The notes: generated from the letters alone by a model not told the origin. A stretch of DNA of 46,369 bases from AM-1111 sp046302135 (GCA_046302135.1 JBKCIQ010000019.1:1-46369); one strand, 5' to 3'; shown: positions 9,083 through 18,842, counted from the first letter of the stretch. Numbers and translations are program-made.

Positions 9083-9113
9083 TTGGTTACAATAACTTGA
9101 TTTTATAAATTTG
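9083..9113 (+). promoter_or_regulatory. Promoter of the adhesin-porP/sprF operon
   Basis: TTG at 9083-9085 and TAAATTTG at 9106-9113 are separated by 20 bases. This is the best full match to the Bacteroidota TTG-N(19-21)-TAnnTTTG promoter in the window. Transcription would start near 9118-9121, about 13 bases before the TTG start codon. Confidence 0.62.
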
Positions 9114-9169
9114 ATGGTTACAATCAAGTATTTTGTCTTTCCTTCTAAATATTAAAAGAACAATCAAGT
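9095..9169. repeat. Three copies of an AATCAAGT element around the adhesin promoter
   Basis: AATCAAGT occurs at 9122-9129 and 9162-9169, each as part of ACAATCAAGT, exactly 40 bases apart. Its reverse complement ACTTGATT is at 9095-9102. The inverted copy sits between the -33 and -7 elements; the direct copies fall just past the expected transcription start and within the first codons. The placement suggests operator sites, but no cognate regulator is known. Confidence 0.45.
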
Positions 9170-12100
9170 TTCGGAAAATATTTTTTTTCTTTTGGTTACT
9201 GCTATTATTCAAATTTAATTTAGCCCAAAACTGTCCTATAAACATTACGCCAAGCAGTACTAACATCTGCTCCGGTAACAGCGTTACCCTTGTAGCTAAT
9301 GGCGCCAATACTTACACATGGAGCAATGGCTCCACAAATGACACAATAGTAATTAACCCGGTTGCCACCACCACCGTTACCGTAACCGGAGTTTGTGGGC
9401 CTGGCTCTCAAGGAACAGCGAGTGTTGTAATAACAGTCAATCCCTTTCCTTCTGCTAATTTTAACAGCAGTCCGGTACAGCCATGTGCCAACACGCCAAT
9501 GGTTTTTACCAACACATCAACCGGGACAGGATTAACTTACTCTTGGAACTTTGGAGATCCTGCAACAGGCCCTCTAAATACCTCTACACAAACAAATCCC
9601 TCACATCAATTTACATCCGCAGTAGGAAATAGCACACAAACGTATAACGTTACTCTTATAGCAACATCTACCGCCGGATGTACTAACTCAATTGCAAAGC
9701 AAGTAACGGTAAAACAGAGGCCGGACGCTAGCTTGTTAGATGTATCTTTCCCACAAAATGCACCGGCAGGTGAATTTACGGCTTGCTACGGTAGTGTATT
9801 TGATCTTGAAGTAATGATAAACACTAGTACAGCTCCGATTATAACAAACTACGACATTAGTTGGGGTGATGGAGCTACAAATTTTAATTCTGCTAATCCA
9901 AACCTCAGCAATTCGATTTATCACCAATACACAACATTAGGATATTTCAATATTTTGCTTACAGTTACCAATGGAATTGGTTGTACTGATACATCTAAAC
10001 ATGTTGCATACAATGGAATTCAGCCCCAAATACAAATTTTTCCAGCGGGTAGCCCACCTGTTTCAGTTGTAAACGTATGTACTCCAGCAACAATTCCATT
10101 TCAGCTATCAGGCTATCAGGCTAACAGTGCAGGCACCATTTACGTCATAACATCAAATACGGGATTGCCACCTGTGGTTTATAATCAAACTCAAATTCTC
10201 AATTTACCGGGTGGTATTTATAATCATTTATTTTCTAATTCAAGTTGCGGTTCATTTGGTGGGTCCGTACCAAATTCATTTTATATAGAGATAAAAGCCG
10301 AAAATCAATGTTTTCAAGCACTTAACAAGGTAGAACCAATAACAACTGCATCTAAACCTGATGCAAAAATCACAATTTCTCCTGACACAATTGCCTGTAT
10401 TAACTCAAATATCGTAATTAAAAACACTTCGAATTATGGAGTTTTGGTTAACAATCAGTTTGTCTGTGACACACTGAATAAGTTTAAGTGGATGATTTCT
10501 CCTTCTACTGGCTGGGGACCTCCAACCGGTAGCAACAATGTAATTAGTCCTGGAAATCAATTGGGAAGTTCAACACCAACCAACAACCCATCTACATGGG
10601 GCTCTAAAAATTTGAATATTTCTTTTAATGCCCCAGGGCAGTATACAGTAACATTAGTAATCAGCAACAATTGTTCAAGCGACACTGCTACACAAATAAT
10701 TTGTATTGAAAGTCCCCCTTCTCCTTCCTTCAACATTACCCAAAGTGGTTGCGCTCCTTTTATACCATCAATAACTAATACTTCAACGTTCCAATATTTA
10801 TGCAAACCGATTGCAGCAAAATGGACAATTACAAAGCTTTCCAATACATGTACTGCAGATTCTTCACAAGATTTTAGATTCATTTCCTCTACATCAGATA
10901 CCAGTTACCTTCCTTCAATAAGGTTTAATAACCAAGGTGTTTATAAAGTACAATTAGCATTAACAAATAAATGCAGTACATTTAATTTTATAGACACAAT
11001 TCTTGTCAAAAGAAAACCAAAAATAAACATTGCATCTATTTCAGGAAGTTGTGGGCCTACAACAGTTTCTCCAACCGCGACTGTTACTAATTGTGCTAAC
11101 AATACTTTAACGTACAATTGGAGTTTCAGCGGAGGAACTCCCGCAACATCAACGCAAGCAACACCAGGAAGCGTCAGTTTTACCACTGTAGGAATACATA
11201 CAGTTACTCTTACAGCCGGAAATGAGTGCGGCACAACAACAGAAGACACAACATTTGCCATATCCCAACCACCTGTTATAAGTGCAGGTAACAACGGAGT
11301 TGTTTGTGCAGGAACAACCATTAACTTATCTGGATCTGCTATTAACGGCACAGCTCCTTACGATTTTGCATGGACGAGTAACCCTACGGGATTTACATCG
11401 AATAATCAAATTACAACCGCAACTCCAACAATAAGCACAACTTACTCACTACAGGTTACTGACGCCGGAAATTGTGTATCAAATACAACCGTTACCTATA
11501 CGGTTAATCCTCAACCAAATTTTAATTTAACTGATACCTCACTTTGCATTGGACAATCAATTTCACTGAATGCAAGCGGAGCCAACAATTACTCTTGGAA
11601 CACAGGTTCAACCTCTCCATCAATTGTAGTCAGTCCAACTGTAACAACAAATTATGTTCTTTCAGGTACTATTACTCCGAGCAATTGTACGCGTATAGAT
11701 ACGATAACGGTTACTGTTAAACAATTACCTATTGTTGATGCAGGCACATATCCAACTTTCTGTAATCAACCAATCCCTACCCCATTGAATAATGCAACAC
11801 CAACTGGAGGAACTTGGTCAGGTCCAGGAATAACCTCTTCGGGTATATTTACTCCCAACGCTACTGGTAACTTTACTTTCACATACGATTATACCGACAC
11901 CATAACTGGTTGTTCCAATTCGGATAATGTTACAATAGCTGTTGGGAATGCACAAAATGCAAACGCAGGAACAGGATTTAAAGTTTGTAAAAATTCCCCA
12001 TTAATAACGTTAAGCGGATTTACTCCTCCCGGAGGGACATGGTCTGGTGTTGGAATATCTTTAGATACTTTCAATCCTGATACAGCAGGGAATTTTATAC

Positions 12101-15100
12101 TTACTTACGCATTTGGTAGCGGATCCTGTTTAGTGACGGACACAATTCAAGTTACAGTATTTCCTTTGCCACCACTTACAGTTAACTCGCCCACAATATG
12201 TGATGGTCAGACTGTAACACTTAATGCAAGTGGAGCAGATCAATATAGTTGGAATACAGGATCTAATTCTGCATCCATTGTAGTAACGCCAACAGTAACC
12301 ACAAACTACACTGTTACGGGAACAGAAACAACCCATGGATGTACAGTGAGTGTTACTTCCACTGTAACCGTAAATACGCTTCCTGTTGTTAATGCTGGTC
12401 AAGATATTTTAGTTTGCAACCAACCATTTAATAACGTTTTAACGGGTTATTCACCACCGGGAGGTATCTGGACCGGTCCTGGTGTAAGCTCAACAGGTAC
12501 ATATCAACCAACATCCAACGGAATAGACACATTGATTTATACCTTTGGAGATCAAACTACAGGATGCGCAACCAGTGATTCAATTATTGTAACAATAATT
12601 TCACCCACAACAGTCAATGCAGGAACAGGATTCAGTATTTGTGTCAATGCCAACAATGATACTTTAAGTGGTTATTCTCCTGCTATTGGTTGTACATGGT
12701 CTGGAAGCGGTGTTTCTTTTGATGGTATTTTTAATCCTTCGGCCGCGGGAGTTGGAACACAAACACTTACATTATCAGTTGGAACCGGATCTTGTTTAAG
12801 TATTGATACAATACAAATACAAGTGCTAGCACTACCTCCTTTATCTGTAAATTCGCCTGCGGTCTGCAGTGGGCAGCCGGCAACAATTCAAGCATTAGGA
12901 GCAGACCAATATAGTTGGGATACAGGATCCAATTCAAGTTCCATTATAGTAAATCCTGCGAATACCTCTACCTTTACTGTTACCGGAACAAATACTCTTA
13001 CAGGTTGTTCAACAACAGCAGTATCTACTGTAACAATCAACAATCTTCCTGTAGTCAACTTTTCAAATGATTCAATTGGTTGCAAAAACAATAACATTAC
13101 ATTTACAAATAGTACAACAGGTGCTACAAATTATAATTGGAATTTTGGCGACGGTGGAACCTCTGCATCTACCTCTCCAAGTCATCCTTTCTCTTCAACT
13201 GGAACATTTACTGTAACACTTGTTGCATCTAGCGGCGTTGGTTGTGTTGATTCAATTTCTGATATAATTGAAATTACTGAACCACCTGTAGCAATTTTCA
13301 CCAGTACCCCTGACAGCGGTTGTTCACCTCTAGAAGTATACTTCAACAATAATTCAACCGGTGGTTTTGTAAATTACAATTGGAATTTTGGTAACGGAAC
13401 AAGTTCTGTTCTAACATCTCCGGATACAATTACTTTCAATCAAGGGCAATTCGACACTACATATGTTGTTAGTTTGTCTGCTACCAATATATGTGGAACA
13501 TCAATTTCAACCGACACAATCCTTGTAAAACCAAAACCAATAATCAATTTTGGGACAAATGTAAATTCAGGATGCTCACCTTTACCAATATTCTTCTCCA
13601 ATACTTCTACAGGTAGTGCTTCACAATATATTTGGAACTTTGGAGACGGTACTGCAAATTCAAATTTGTTTTTACCATCGAGTCACACTTTTTTCACCGG
13701 AACAAATGACACAACTTATACCATCACACTTATAGGAATCAATTACTGCGGAAGTGATACATCTACCACTAGCATTCTCGTACATCCCAATACTGTCAAT
13801 TCTTTTTTTAATACTTCCGTTACATCCGGGTGTGGACCACTCGCAGTTACATTTACAAATTTCTCAACCGGAGGTACAATTTTCTCATGGGAATTCGGAG
13901 ACGGTAATTTGTTTGGAGCTCAAAATAGCGTTACTCACATTTACAATAATCCCGGAACATATGTATGTTCATTGATGGTAAATAATGGATGTAGTTATGA
14001 CACCAGTACCATTAACATTACGGTAAATCCGGGACCTAACCTTTCTTTCACTATGGTTACTACTCCTGCCTGCGCTGAGAATCCTGTTCAATTTACTAAC
14101 GCTTCGCAGAACGCCTCAAGTTATACCTGGCTTTTTGGTGATGGAAACACTTCGCCTTCAACAAATCCTACACATCCCTATCAAAATGGCGGGACATATA
14201 CTGTAACTTTAATCGGAACCTCTAACACTTTTGGTTGCGTAGACAGTATAACCAATACTGTTTTTATTAATTCACTGCCAAATATTCAAGTTTCATTAAA
14301 CGACACTGTAGGTTGTAGACCCTTGCAAGTAAATTTTACGAATAACAGCACAAATTCAAATTTTTTCACATGGGATTTTAAAGATGGAAACACCTCGTCT
14401 TTTGTTTCACCCAACCATACATTCGATACCGTAGGAGTATTTAATGTCGGCTTAATAGTGGAAAATAGTGCTGGTTGTTTTGATTCAATAAAAATTCCTG
14501 TAACCATATATCCTAAGCCTACTGCATCATTTATTCTTAATCCCAATTTTAGTTGTAATGTTCCTGTTAACGTAAGTCCTAATAATAACTCAGTTGGCGC
14601 TACAAATTACGTTTGGAATTTTGGCAATGGAACACCATTATCATTTTTAACTAATCCTACAACAACATATAACAATTTCGGGAAGGACACTATTGTACTC
14701 ATCGCCTCTAACAGTTATGGTTGTTCGGATACAGCAACAAATATTTTTTACGCAACACTACCACCACAGATTTCAATTAATCCGGATACCGCAGCTGGGT
14801 GCAAACCTTTTGTTGTTTCTTTCACCAACAATACATCAGATGCAACAAATTATATTTGGTATTTTGGAACAGGCGATAGTACAACAAACGTAAACCCAAC
14901 CTATACCTATCTCAACGACGGAGTTTATAACATTACATTATTTGCAAGCAATCAATTCTGTAGCACCACAGAGACCATTCAAAATTCAATTACTGTTTAC
15001 CCCAAGCCAACATCTGACTTTACCTTTTCTCAACTTTATGTAGACGGAAAGGCGAATGGAACAATTCAGTTTACTAATGCGTGTCAGAACTCACTGAATT

Positions 15101-15579
15101 TCTTATGGAACTTTGATGATGGTGATACCAGCACTGCGTATAGTCCATCTCATCAGTTTCAGTCATTAGGAAATTATTTTGTTTCGCTTGTTAGTTTTAA
15201 TGAATATGGTTGTACTGACACATCGACAAAAGTTGTAGTACCAGATTACTTCGCGGCACTTCATATCCCCAATGCGTTTATGCCTAACAACCCAGCGGGC
15301 GGAGATTCAAGGCTATTTTTACCTAAAGGAAAATCTATAACGTCTTACGAATTACAAATTTTCAATACCTGGGGCGTAAAAATATTTGAATCTACCAAGC
15401 TAGATGAAAATGGAAGTCCTGCCGAGGGGTGGGATGGTACATTTAATGGTGTATTGTGTCAGCAAGATGTTTATGTCTGGAAAATAACAGCAATTTTCTC
15501 TGGAGGAAAAACATGGGAAGGTATTGAACAATCAAACGGTAAATATAAAAACACAGGAACCGTAACACTTCTTAAGTAA
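9133..15579 (+). CDS. Giant PKD/Ig-like surface adhesin with T9SS type B (CHU_C) sorting domain
   Basis: A 2148-residue secreted protein. After a positively charged N-terminus comes a long hydrophobic signal sequence ending near FNLAQ. The body is a chain of about twenty Ig-like and PKD-like modules. PKD motifs such as YSWNFGD (early) and YNWNFGDG, YIWNFGDG, FSWEFGDG, YTWLFGDG, FTWDFKDG and FLWNFDDG (later half) are clear. The middle part is Ig-like modules with YSWNTGS and GGTWSGPG motifs. The last 100 residues (HIPNAFMPNNPAGGDSRLF, YELQIFNTWGVKIFES, GWDGTFNG, QDVYVWKI) form the gliding-motility-associated CHU_C sorting domain. Such proteins are exported by T9SS and need a dedicated PorP/SprF partner, which begins 2 bases after this stop. 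The start is TTG at 9133; no ATG is available. The ligand is unknown. Confidence 0.93.
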   Translation: MSFLLNIKRTIKFRKIFFFFWLLLLFKFNLAQNCPINITPSSTNICSGNSVTLVANGANTYTWSNGSTNDTIVINPVATTTVTVTGVCGPGSQGTASVVITVNPFPSANFNSSPVQPCANTPMVFTNTSTGTGLTYSWNFGDPATGPLNTSTQTNPSHQFTSAVGNSTQTYNVTLIATSTAGCTNSIAKQVTVKQRPDASLLDVSFPQNAPAGEFTACYGSVFDLEVMINTSTAPIITNYDISWGDGATNFNSANPNLSNSIYHQYTTLGYFNILLTVTNGIGCTDTSKHVAYNGIQPQIQIFPAGSPPVSVVNVCTPATIPFQLSGYQANSAGTIYVITSNTGLPPVVYNQTQILNLPGGIYNHLFSNSSCGSFGGSVPNSFYIEIKAENQCFQALNKVEPITTASKPDAKITISPDTIACINSNIVIKNTSNYGVLVNNQFVCDTLNKFKWMISPSTGWGPPTGSNNVISPGNQLGSSTPTNNPSTWGSKNLNISFNAPGQYTVTLVISNNCSSDTATQIICIESPPSPSFNITQSGCAPFIPSITNTSTFQYLCKPIAAKWTITKLSNTCTADSSQDFRFISSTSDTSYLPSIRFNNQGVYKVQLALTNKCSTFNFIDTILVKRKPKINIASISGSCGPTTVSPTATVTNCANNTLTYNWSFSGGTPATSTQATPGSVSFTTVGIHTVTLTAGNECGTTTEDTTFAISQPPVISAGNNGVVCAGTTINLSGSAINGTAPYDFAWTSNPTGFTSNNQITTATPTISTTYSLQVTDAGNCVSNTTVTYTVNPQPNFNLTDTSLCIGQSISLNASGANNYSWNTGSTSPSIVVSPTVTTNYVLSGTITPSNCTRIDTITVTVKQLPIVDAGTYPTFCNQPIPTPLNNATPTGGTWSGPGITSSGIFTPNATGNFTFTYDYTDTITGCSNSDNVTIAVGNAQNANAGTGFKVCKNSPLITLSGFTPPGGTWSGVGISLDTFNPDTAGNFILTYAFGSGSCLVTDTIQVTVFPLPPLTVNSPTICDGQTVTLNASGADQYSWNTGSNSASIVVTPTVTTNYTVTGTETTHGCTVSVTSTVTVNTLPVVNAGQDILVCNQPFNNVLTGYSPPGGIWTGPGVSSTGTYQPTSNGIDTLIYTFGDQTTGCATSDSIIVTIISPTTVNAGTGFSICVNANNDTLSGYSPAIGCTWSGSGVSFDGIFNPSAAGVGTQTLTLSVGTGSCLSIDTIQIQVLALPPLSVNSPAVCSGQPATIQALGADQYSWDTGSNSSSIIVNPANTSTFTVTGTNTLTGCSTTAVSTVTINNLPVVNFSNDSIGCKNNNITFTNSTTGATNYNWNFGDGGTSASTSPSHPFSSTGTFTVTLVASSGVGCVDSISDIIEITEPPVAIFTSTPDSGCSPLEVYFNNNSTGGFVNYNWNFGNGTSSVLTSPDTITFNQGQFDTTYVVSLSATNICGTSISTDTILVKPKPIINFGTNVNSGCSPLPIFFSNTSTGSASQYIWNFGDGTANSNLFLPSSHTFFTGTNDTTYTITLIGINYCGSDTSTTSILVHPNTVNSFFNTSVTSGCGPLAVTFTNFSTGGTIFSWEFGDGNLFGAQNSVTHIYNNPGTYVCSLMVNNGCSYDTSTINITVNPGPNLSFTMVTTPACAENPVQFTNASQNASSYTWLFGDGNTSPSTNPTHPYQNGGTYTVTLIGTSNTFGCVDSITNTVFINSLPNIQVSLNDTVGCRPLQVNFTNNSTNSNFFTWDFKDGNTSSFVSPNHTFDTVGVFNVGLIVENSAGCFDSIKIPVTIYPKPTASFILNPNFSCNVPVNVSPNNNSVGATNYVWNFGNGTPLSFLTNPTTTYNNFGKDTIVLIASNSYGCSDTATNIFYATLPPQISINPDTAAGCKPFVVSFTNNTSDATNYIWYFGTGDSTTNVNPTYTYLNDGVYNITLFASNQFCSTTETIQNSITVYPKPTSDFTFSQLYVDGKANGTIQFTNACQNSLNFLWNFDDGDTSTAYSPSHQFQSLGNYFVSLVSFNEYGCTDTSTKVVVPDYFAALHIPNAFMPNNPAGGDSRLFLPKGKSITSYELQIFNTWGVKIFESTKLDENGSPAEGWDGTFNGVLCQQDVYVWKITAIFSGGKTWEGIEQSNGKYKNTGTVTLLK
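11737..13056 (+). repeat. Tandem duplication of a ~218-residue triple-module block in the adhesin
   Basis: Unit 1 (11737-12390, 654 bases) and unit 2 (12391-13056, 666 bases) have the same order. Each has a CNQP...GGxWxGPG module, then an NAGTGF...GxxWSGxG module, then a PLxVNSP...DQYSWxTGSNS Ig-like module ending in LPVV. Similarity is visible at DNA level, for example around 12235 and 12901, pointing to a fairly recent unequal crossover or slippage. Confidence 0.85.
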
Positions 15580-15581
15580 TA

Positions 15582-16688
15582 ATGAAAAAAATATTTACAA
15601 TATTGTTGTTTGTTTTAACACTGGGAATTTTCGCACAGGATCCTGCATCTTCACAGTTTTTCTTCAATCAACTTTACATGAATCCGTCATTTGCCGGCAT
15701 CAACAGAGACGCACGATTTGGTTTAGACTACAGAAGGCAGTGGGCTGGTATTCCGGGAAAATTTGAGACATATGATTGTTGGGGTGATATATATAGTAAT
15801 TTATTCAATGGTGGACTAGGATTCGTAATATCAGAAGATGTTTCGGGAGATGGATATTTAAGAACAACCAATACCGGCATAATTCAATCTTTTGAATATA
15901 CTGTGCCTAAAATTGTAAGAATTAGAGCTGGTATAAGCGTTGCAGGAGTTATTAAAAGAATAGACTGGAATAAATTAGTATTTAGTGATCAGATCGATCC
16001 TGTGCTTGGAGTTGTATATGAAACCAACGTTGAACGTCAGTATGGGCGAACCAGGGCTTTTGCAGACTTTGGAACAGGTTTTATGTTTGATTTCCATATG
16101 ATAAAAACGAAGCACGCAGTAATTACAAACACTGCCGGATATTCAGTTAATCATTTAACTCAACCCAACGAATCACTTAGCGGTGCTGAGAATCAAAGAC
16201 TGCCGAGAAAGCACACTTTTCATTTAACAACAACAATAGAAATGATTGGTAACGGAACACATAAATCAAAATGGTTTTTCTCACCCAACATCATTTATGA
16301 CAGGCAGGGAATAGGAAATTCTAAAGGTGTGTTTCCATTCAGCAATAGTGCACAATTTTCAGCATTTAACATTGGAATGTTCGTTATGAATCAGCCTGCA
16401 ATTGGAGGTCTATTTTTTAGAAAGAAAAGAGCACTGGGATTTAAAGACAATGATGCATTCATTATGTTCCTTGGATTTAAGCATGATGGACCGAACAAAA
16501 CTGTTTTAAAATTCGGTTATTCTTACGATTTTACTATCAGTAACCTTTCATCTAATAGTCTCGGTTCACACGAAATAAGTATATCCGTTGAGTTTAAAAA
16601 CAGAACCTTGAGATTAAGGGGGAAAAGAGGTTTCTTTAATTCTAGAACAGATTGTGAGGATTTCGGACAACGATCCTTCCTATTCTAA
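15582..16688 (+). CDS. PorP/SprF-family T9SS outer-membrane protein
   Basis: A 368-residue outer-membrane beta-barrel of the PorP/SprF family. A signal peptide (MKKIFTILLFVLTLGIFAQ) is followed by the family hallmark DPASSQFFFNQLYMNPSFAG and RRQWAGIPG. PorP/SprF proteins are genetically paired with type B sorting-domain substrates and help deliver, tether or shuttle them at the cell surface. Here the gene starts 2 bases after the stop of the giant adhesin and is surely in its operon, so its partner is most likely that adhesin. The barrel-like alternation continues to the C-terminus. The last 25 residues (LRLRGKRGFFNSRTDCEDF) are unusually basic and include a cysteine. Confidence 0.94.
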   Translation: MKKIFTILLFVLTLGIFAQDPASSQFFFNQLYMNPSFAGINRDARFGLDYRRQWAGIPGKFETYDCWGDIYSNLFNGGLGFVISEDVSGDGYLRTTNTGIIQSFEYTVPKIVRIRAGISVAGVIKRIDWNKLVFSDQIDPVLGVVYETNVERQYGRTRAFADFGTGFMFDFHMIKTKHAVITNTAGYSVNHLTQPNESLSGAENQRLPRKHTFHLTTTIEMIGNGTHKSKWFFSPNIIYDRQGIGNSKGVFPFSNSAQFSAFNIGMFVMNQPAIGGLFFRKKRALGFKDNDAFIMFLGFKHDGPNKTVLKFGYSYDFTISNLSSNSLGSHEISISVEFKNRTLRLRGKRGFFNSRTDCEDFGQRSFLF

Positions 16689-16746
16689 AATTTACTAAAA
16701 TTCAACCTTCTAAACCTAAGTTAGTAGATAAAAATTAAGGTCGGTG

Positions 16747-17562
16747 TTAAGTTCCACTGAACTTATCCATTAGATCTGCTGAAGCACCGGTATTGGAGTA
16801 TCCTCCGTCGTGAAATAAATTCTGCATTGTTACCATGCGCGTGTAATCACTAAAAAGGGAAATACAATATTCAGCGCAACTATCGCCACTTGCGTTACCA
16901 AGCGGAGCGTTCATTTCAGCAAAATCAAAAAAAGTATCAAATCCTTTAATTCCGCCACCCGCTGTAGTCTTAGTAGGACTCTGAGATACACTGTTTACTC
17001 TTACCTTACGGTATTTACCATAATGGTAACCAAAACTTCTTACAATCGACTCTAAAAGAGCTTTTGCATCAGCCATATCGGTATAAAATGAAAAAGTTCT
17101 CTGAGCTGCAATATATGAAAGCGCTACAACACTACCCCACTCATTCATTGCGTCCATTTTATATGCCGCACTCAAAATTTTATGCAAGCTTAAAGCGGAA
17201 ATGTCTAAAGTTTTATTGTAAAAATCGTAGTTAAGTTCTGGGTATGGAATATTTTTTCTAATGTTAGGGCTCTGAGCAATAGAATGTAAAACAAAATCAA
17301 TTTTGCCTCCTAGGAATTCCTGAGAATCAGATAGAAGCTTATTAATTTCTTCAGTGTTTGTAGCATCAGCAGGAATGATTTTGGCGGATACTTTTTCAGC
17401 GAGTTCATTAATCTTGCCCATTCGCATTGCAATAGGGGCATTGGTTAAAACTATCTTAGCACCGGCCTCATGTGCCTTAATCGCTGTTTTCCACGCAATA
17501 GAATTTTCATCCAGAGCACCGGTAATGATTCCTCTTTTACCTGATAAAATTTGTGAAGACAT
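16747..17562 (-). CDS. fabI: Enoyl-[acyl-carrier-protein] reductase (NADH)
   Basis: Catalyses the last step of each fatty-acid elongation cycle. The 271-residue SDR protein has the divergent FabI nucleotide motif (GALDENSIAW), HSIAQSP, and the FabI active site with Tyr-x6-Lys (YTDMADAK) preceded by SYIAAQRTFSF. Length and motif order match FabI rather than FabG. It is transcribed alone, convergent with the porP/sprF gene 58 bases away. A TAAATTTG -7 box lies 18 bases upstream of the ATG and no Shine-Dalgarno sequence is present. It would be the target of triclosan-type inhibitors in this organism if no FabK/FabV is present elsewhere. Confidence 0.95.
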   Translation of the reverse strand: MSSQILSGKRGIITGALDENSIAWKTAIKAHEAGAKIVLTNAPIAMRMGKINELAEKVSAKIIPADATNTEEINKLLSDSQEFLGGKIDFVLHSIAQSPNIRKNIPYPELNYDFYNKTLDISALSLHKILSAAYKMDAMNEWGSVVALSYIAAQRTFSFYTDMADAKALLESIVRSFGYHYGKYRKVRVNSVSQSPTKTTAGGGIKGFDTFFDFAEMNAPLGNASGDSCAEYCISLFSDYTRMVTMQNLFHDGGYSNTGASADLMDKFSGT

Positions 17563-17579
17563 AAATTTTTTTTTCCCTA

Positions 17580-17587
17580 CAAATTTA
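17580..17587 (-). promoter_or_regulatory. Predicted fabI -7 box
   Basis: TAAATTTG on the minus strand matches TAnnTTTG and ends 17 bases before the fabI ATG. No convincing -33 element was found at the usual distance. Confidence 0.48.
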
Positions 17588-17630
17588 CAGGTTTTATTTT
17601 AAAAGGCATTATAAATTAAAAATGTGGCTT

Positions 17631-18116
17631 TTAATTTATGAGAGGAATTTTTAACCTGCAAATCCTCATGAAATTCTTTTTATAATAAGGTACTGAATTA
17701 AAAGCAGTAATTACCACACCTTTATCATGTCTATCGGGAGAAGAATGAATAAATTTCAAATTTTCGCCGATTCCTGAAGTAACTATTCCAACATGACCGG
17801 GTCTAGGTATTTTCTGTCCGGGTCTCCAGAAAACGATTATATCGCCAGGTCTCGCAGAATCGATTGAAATTGTCTCACCAAAATTTCTGTAATCAATTGA
17901 AGCACGAGGAACATTAATATTAAAATTTTTGAAAACATAATATGTAAATCCTGAACAATCAAATCCATCTTTGGGGGAGTTTCTTGCATATACATATCTG
18001 GTACCTAGAAATTTTTTTGCAAAGCTGATAACATCTGCAGTATTTAATAAATCGCATGTCTGCGCCTCAACTGAATAGAAGGAAAAAATGAAAAACAAAC
18101 AAATTATTTTCTTCAT
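17631..18116 (-). CDS. Secreted NlpC/P60-family cysteine peptidase
   Basis: A 161-residue exported hydrolase, probably a murein endopeptidase. A signal peptide of about 19 residues is followed directly by the NlpC/P60 domain. The predicted triad is Cys54 (DGFDCSGFTYYVF), His108 (RPGHVGIVTSG) and His124 (FIHSSP). There is no SH3 or LysM targeting domain, so it is a minimal catalytic form. It sits between fabI (68 bases downstream) and the DUF3109 operon. An all-A/T 11-base inverted repeat lies 51 bases before the start. Function is by family; cleavage specificity is unknown. Confidence 0.9.
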   Translation of the reverse strand: MKKIICLFFIFSFYSVEAQTCDLLNTADVISFAKKFLGTRYVYARNSPKDGFDCSGFTYYVFKNFNINVPRASIDYRNFGETISIDSARPGDIIVFWRPGQKIPRPGHVGIVTSGIGENLKFIHSSPDRHDKGVVITAFNSVPYYKKNFMRICRLKIPLIN

Positions 18117-18166
18117 ATCTTATAATTTAATGGTGGGCAAATATCGAAATACTCAGAAACGAGGCA

Positions 18167-18194
18167 AATAAATTATATTTTTTTATAATTTATT
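18167..18194. repeat. A/T-only 11-bp inverted repeat
   Basis: AATAAATTATA (18167-18177) and TATAATTTATT (18184-18194) are perfect complements around six T residues, in the 153-base gap between DUF3109 and the NlpC/P60 gene. It could be a weak terminator for the operon ending at 18270 or a binding site. With no G or C in the stem, neither is certain. Nothing else is seen in this gap. Confidence 0.4.
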
Positions 18195-18269
18195 AGTAAA
18201 ATTTTAAATAAAAAATAAGAAAAACTGTGAAAATAAAAAGAAACGATTTAAAGTTTCAACAGATAAAAT

Positions 18270-18842
18270 TCAGGATTTAAGGTTTTTTGCATGTAACTCC
18301 AGCTCTTTGTACCATTTCCTTCCAAATTTTCTAACTAGAGCATTCTTTACAAATTTGTAAACAGGCACCTCCAATTTTTCACCGCACTCGCATGCAGGTT
18401 TACATATTTTCCATTTATGATAATTAACTGCTTCATAGGATTTATAAGTAGTAACGCGAACCGGATACAAATGGCAACTTACGGGTTTTTGCCAGTCAAC
18501 TTTTTTATCTATCCAAGCCTGTTCTATTGCGCATTTTGCAATACCTTTCTGATCAAAATAAACATATGCACATTCTTTCTCCTTTCCAACAAGCGGAGTA
18601 ACATAATCACCATCACTATCTATTATAAATTTACCTTGTTTTTCTACCGCCTTAATTCCTTTATCAACCATATAAGGTTTAACTTTTGGATAAATTTTTT
18701 CAAGAATTTTTGTCTCCTCTTCACTCAATGGAGCACCTGATTCACCATGAACACAGCAAGCCCCTTTACATGCAGTCAAATCACACACAAATTTCTTCTC
18801 AATCAAATCTTCGCTAACAAGAGTATTTTCTATTGCAATCAT
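18270..18842 (-). CDS. DUF3109-family cysteine-rich protein
   Basis: A 190-residue cytoplasmic protein with a conserved cysteine pattern: CDLTACKGACC near the N-terminus, then single cysteines in KECAYVY, AKCAIEQ and SCHLYP, and CKPACECG near residue 145. This matches DUF3109, common in Bacteroidota and related to YkgJ-type proteins thought to bind metal or an Fe-S cluster. No signal peptide is visible. It is the last gene of a four-gene run, 8 bases after the methyltransferase stop. Biochemical function is unknown; the cysteine spacing suggests a zinc or iron-sulphur site. Confidence 0.85.
   Translation of the reverse strand: MIAIENTLVSEDLIEKKFVCDLTACKGACCVHGESGAPLSEEETKILEKIYPKVKPYMVDKGIKAVEKQGKFIIDSDGDYVTPLVGKEKECAYVYFDQKGIAKCAIEQAWIDKKVDWQKPVSCHLYPVRVTTYKSYEAVNYHKWKICKPACECGEKLEVPVYKFVKNALVRKFGRKWYKELELHAKNLKS

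Noticed and set aside
10941..13097. Minus-strand open frames inside the adhesin
   Set aside because: They result from the low-stop, Thr/Asn/Pro-rich coding bias of the adhesin; no family motif is seen.
9133..15579. Reading the giant protein as an enzyme
   Set aside because: No catalytic motif was found among the modules; the content is PKD/Ig-like throughout.
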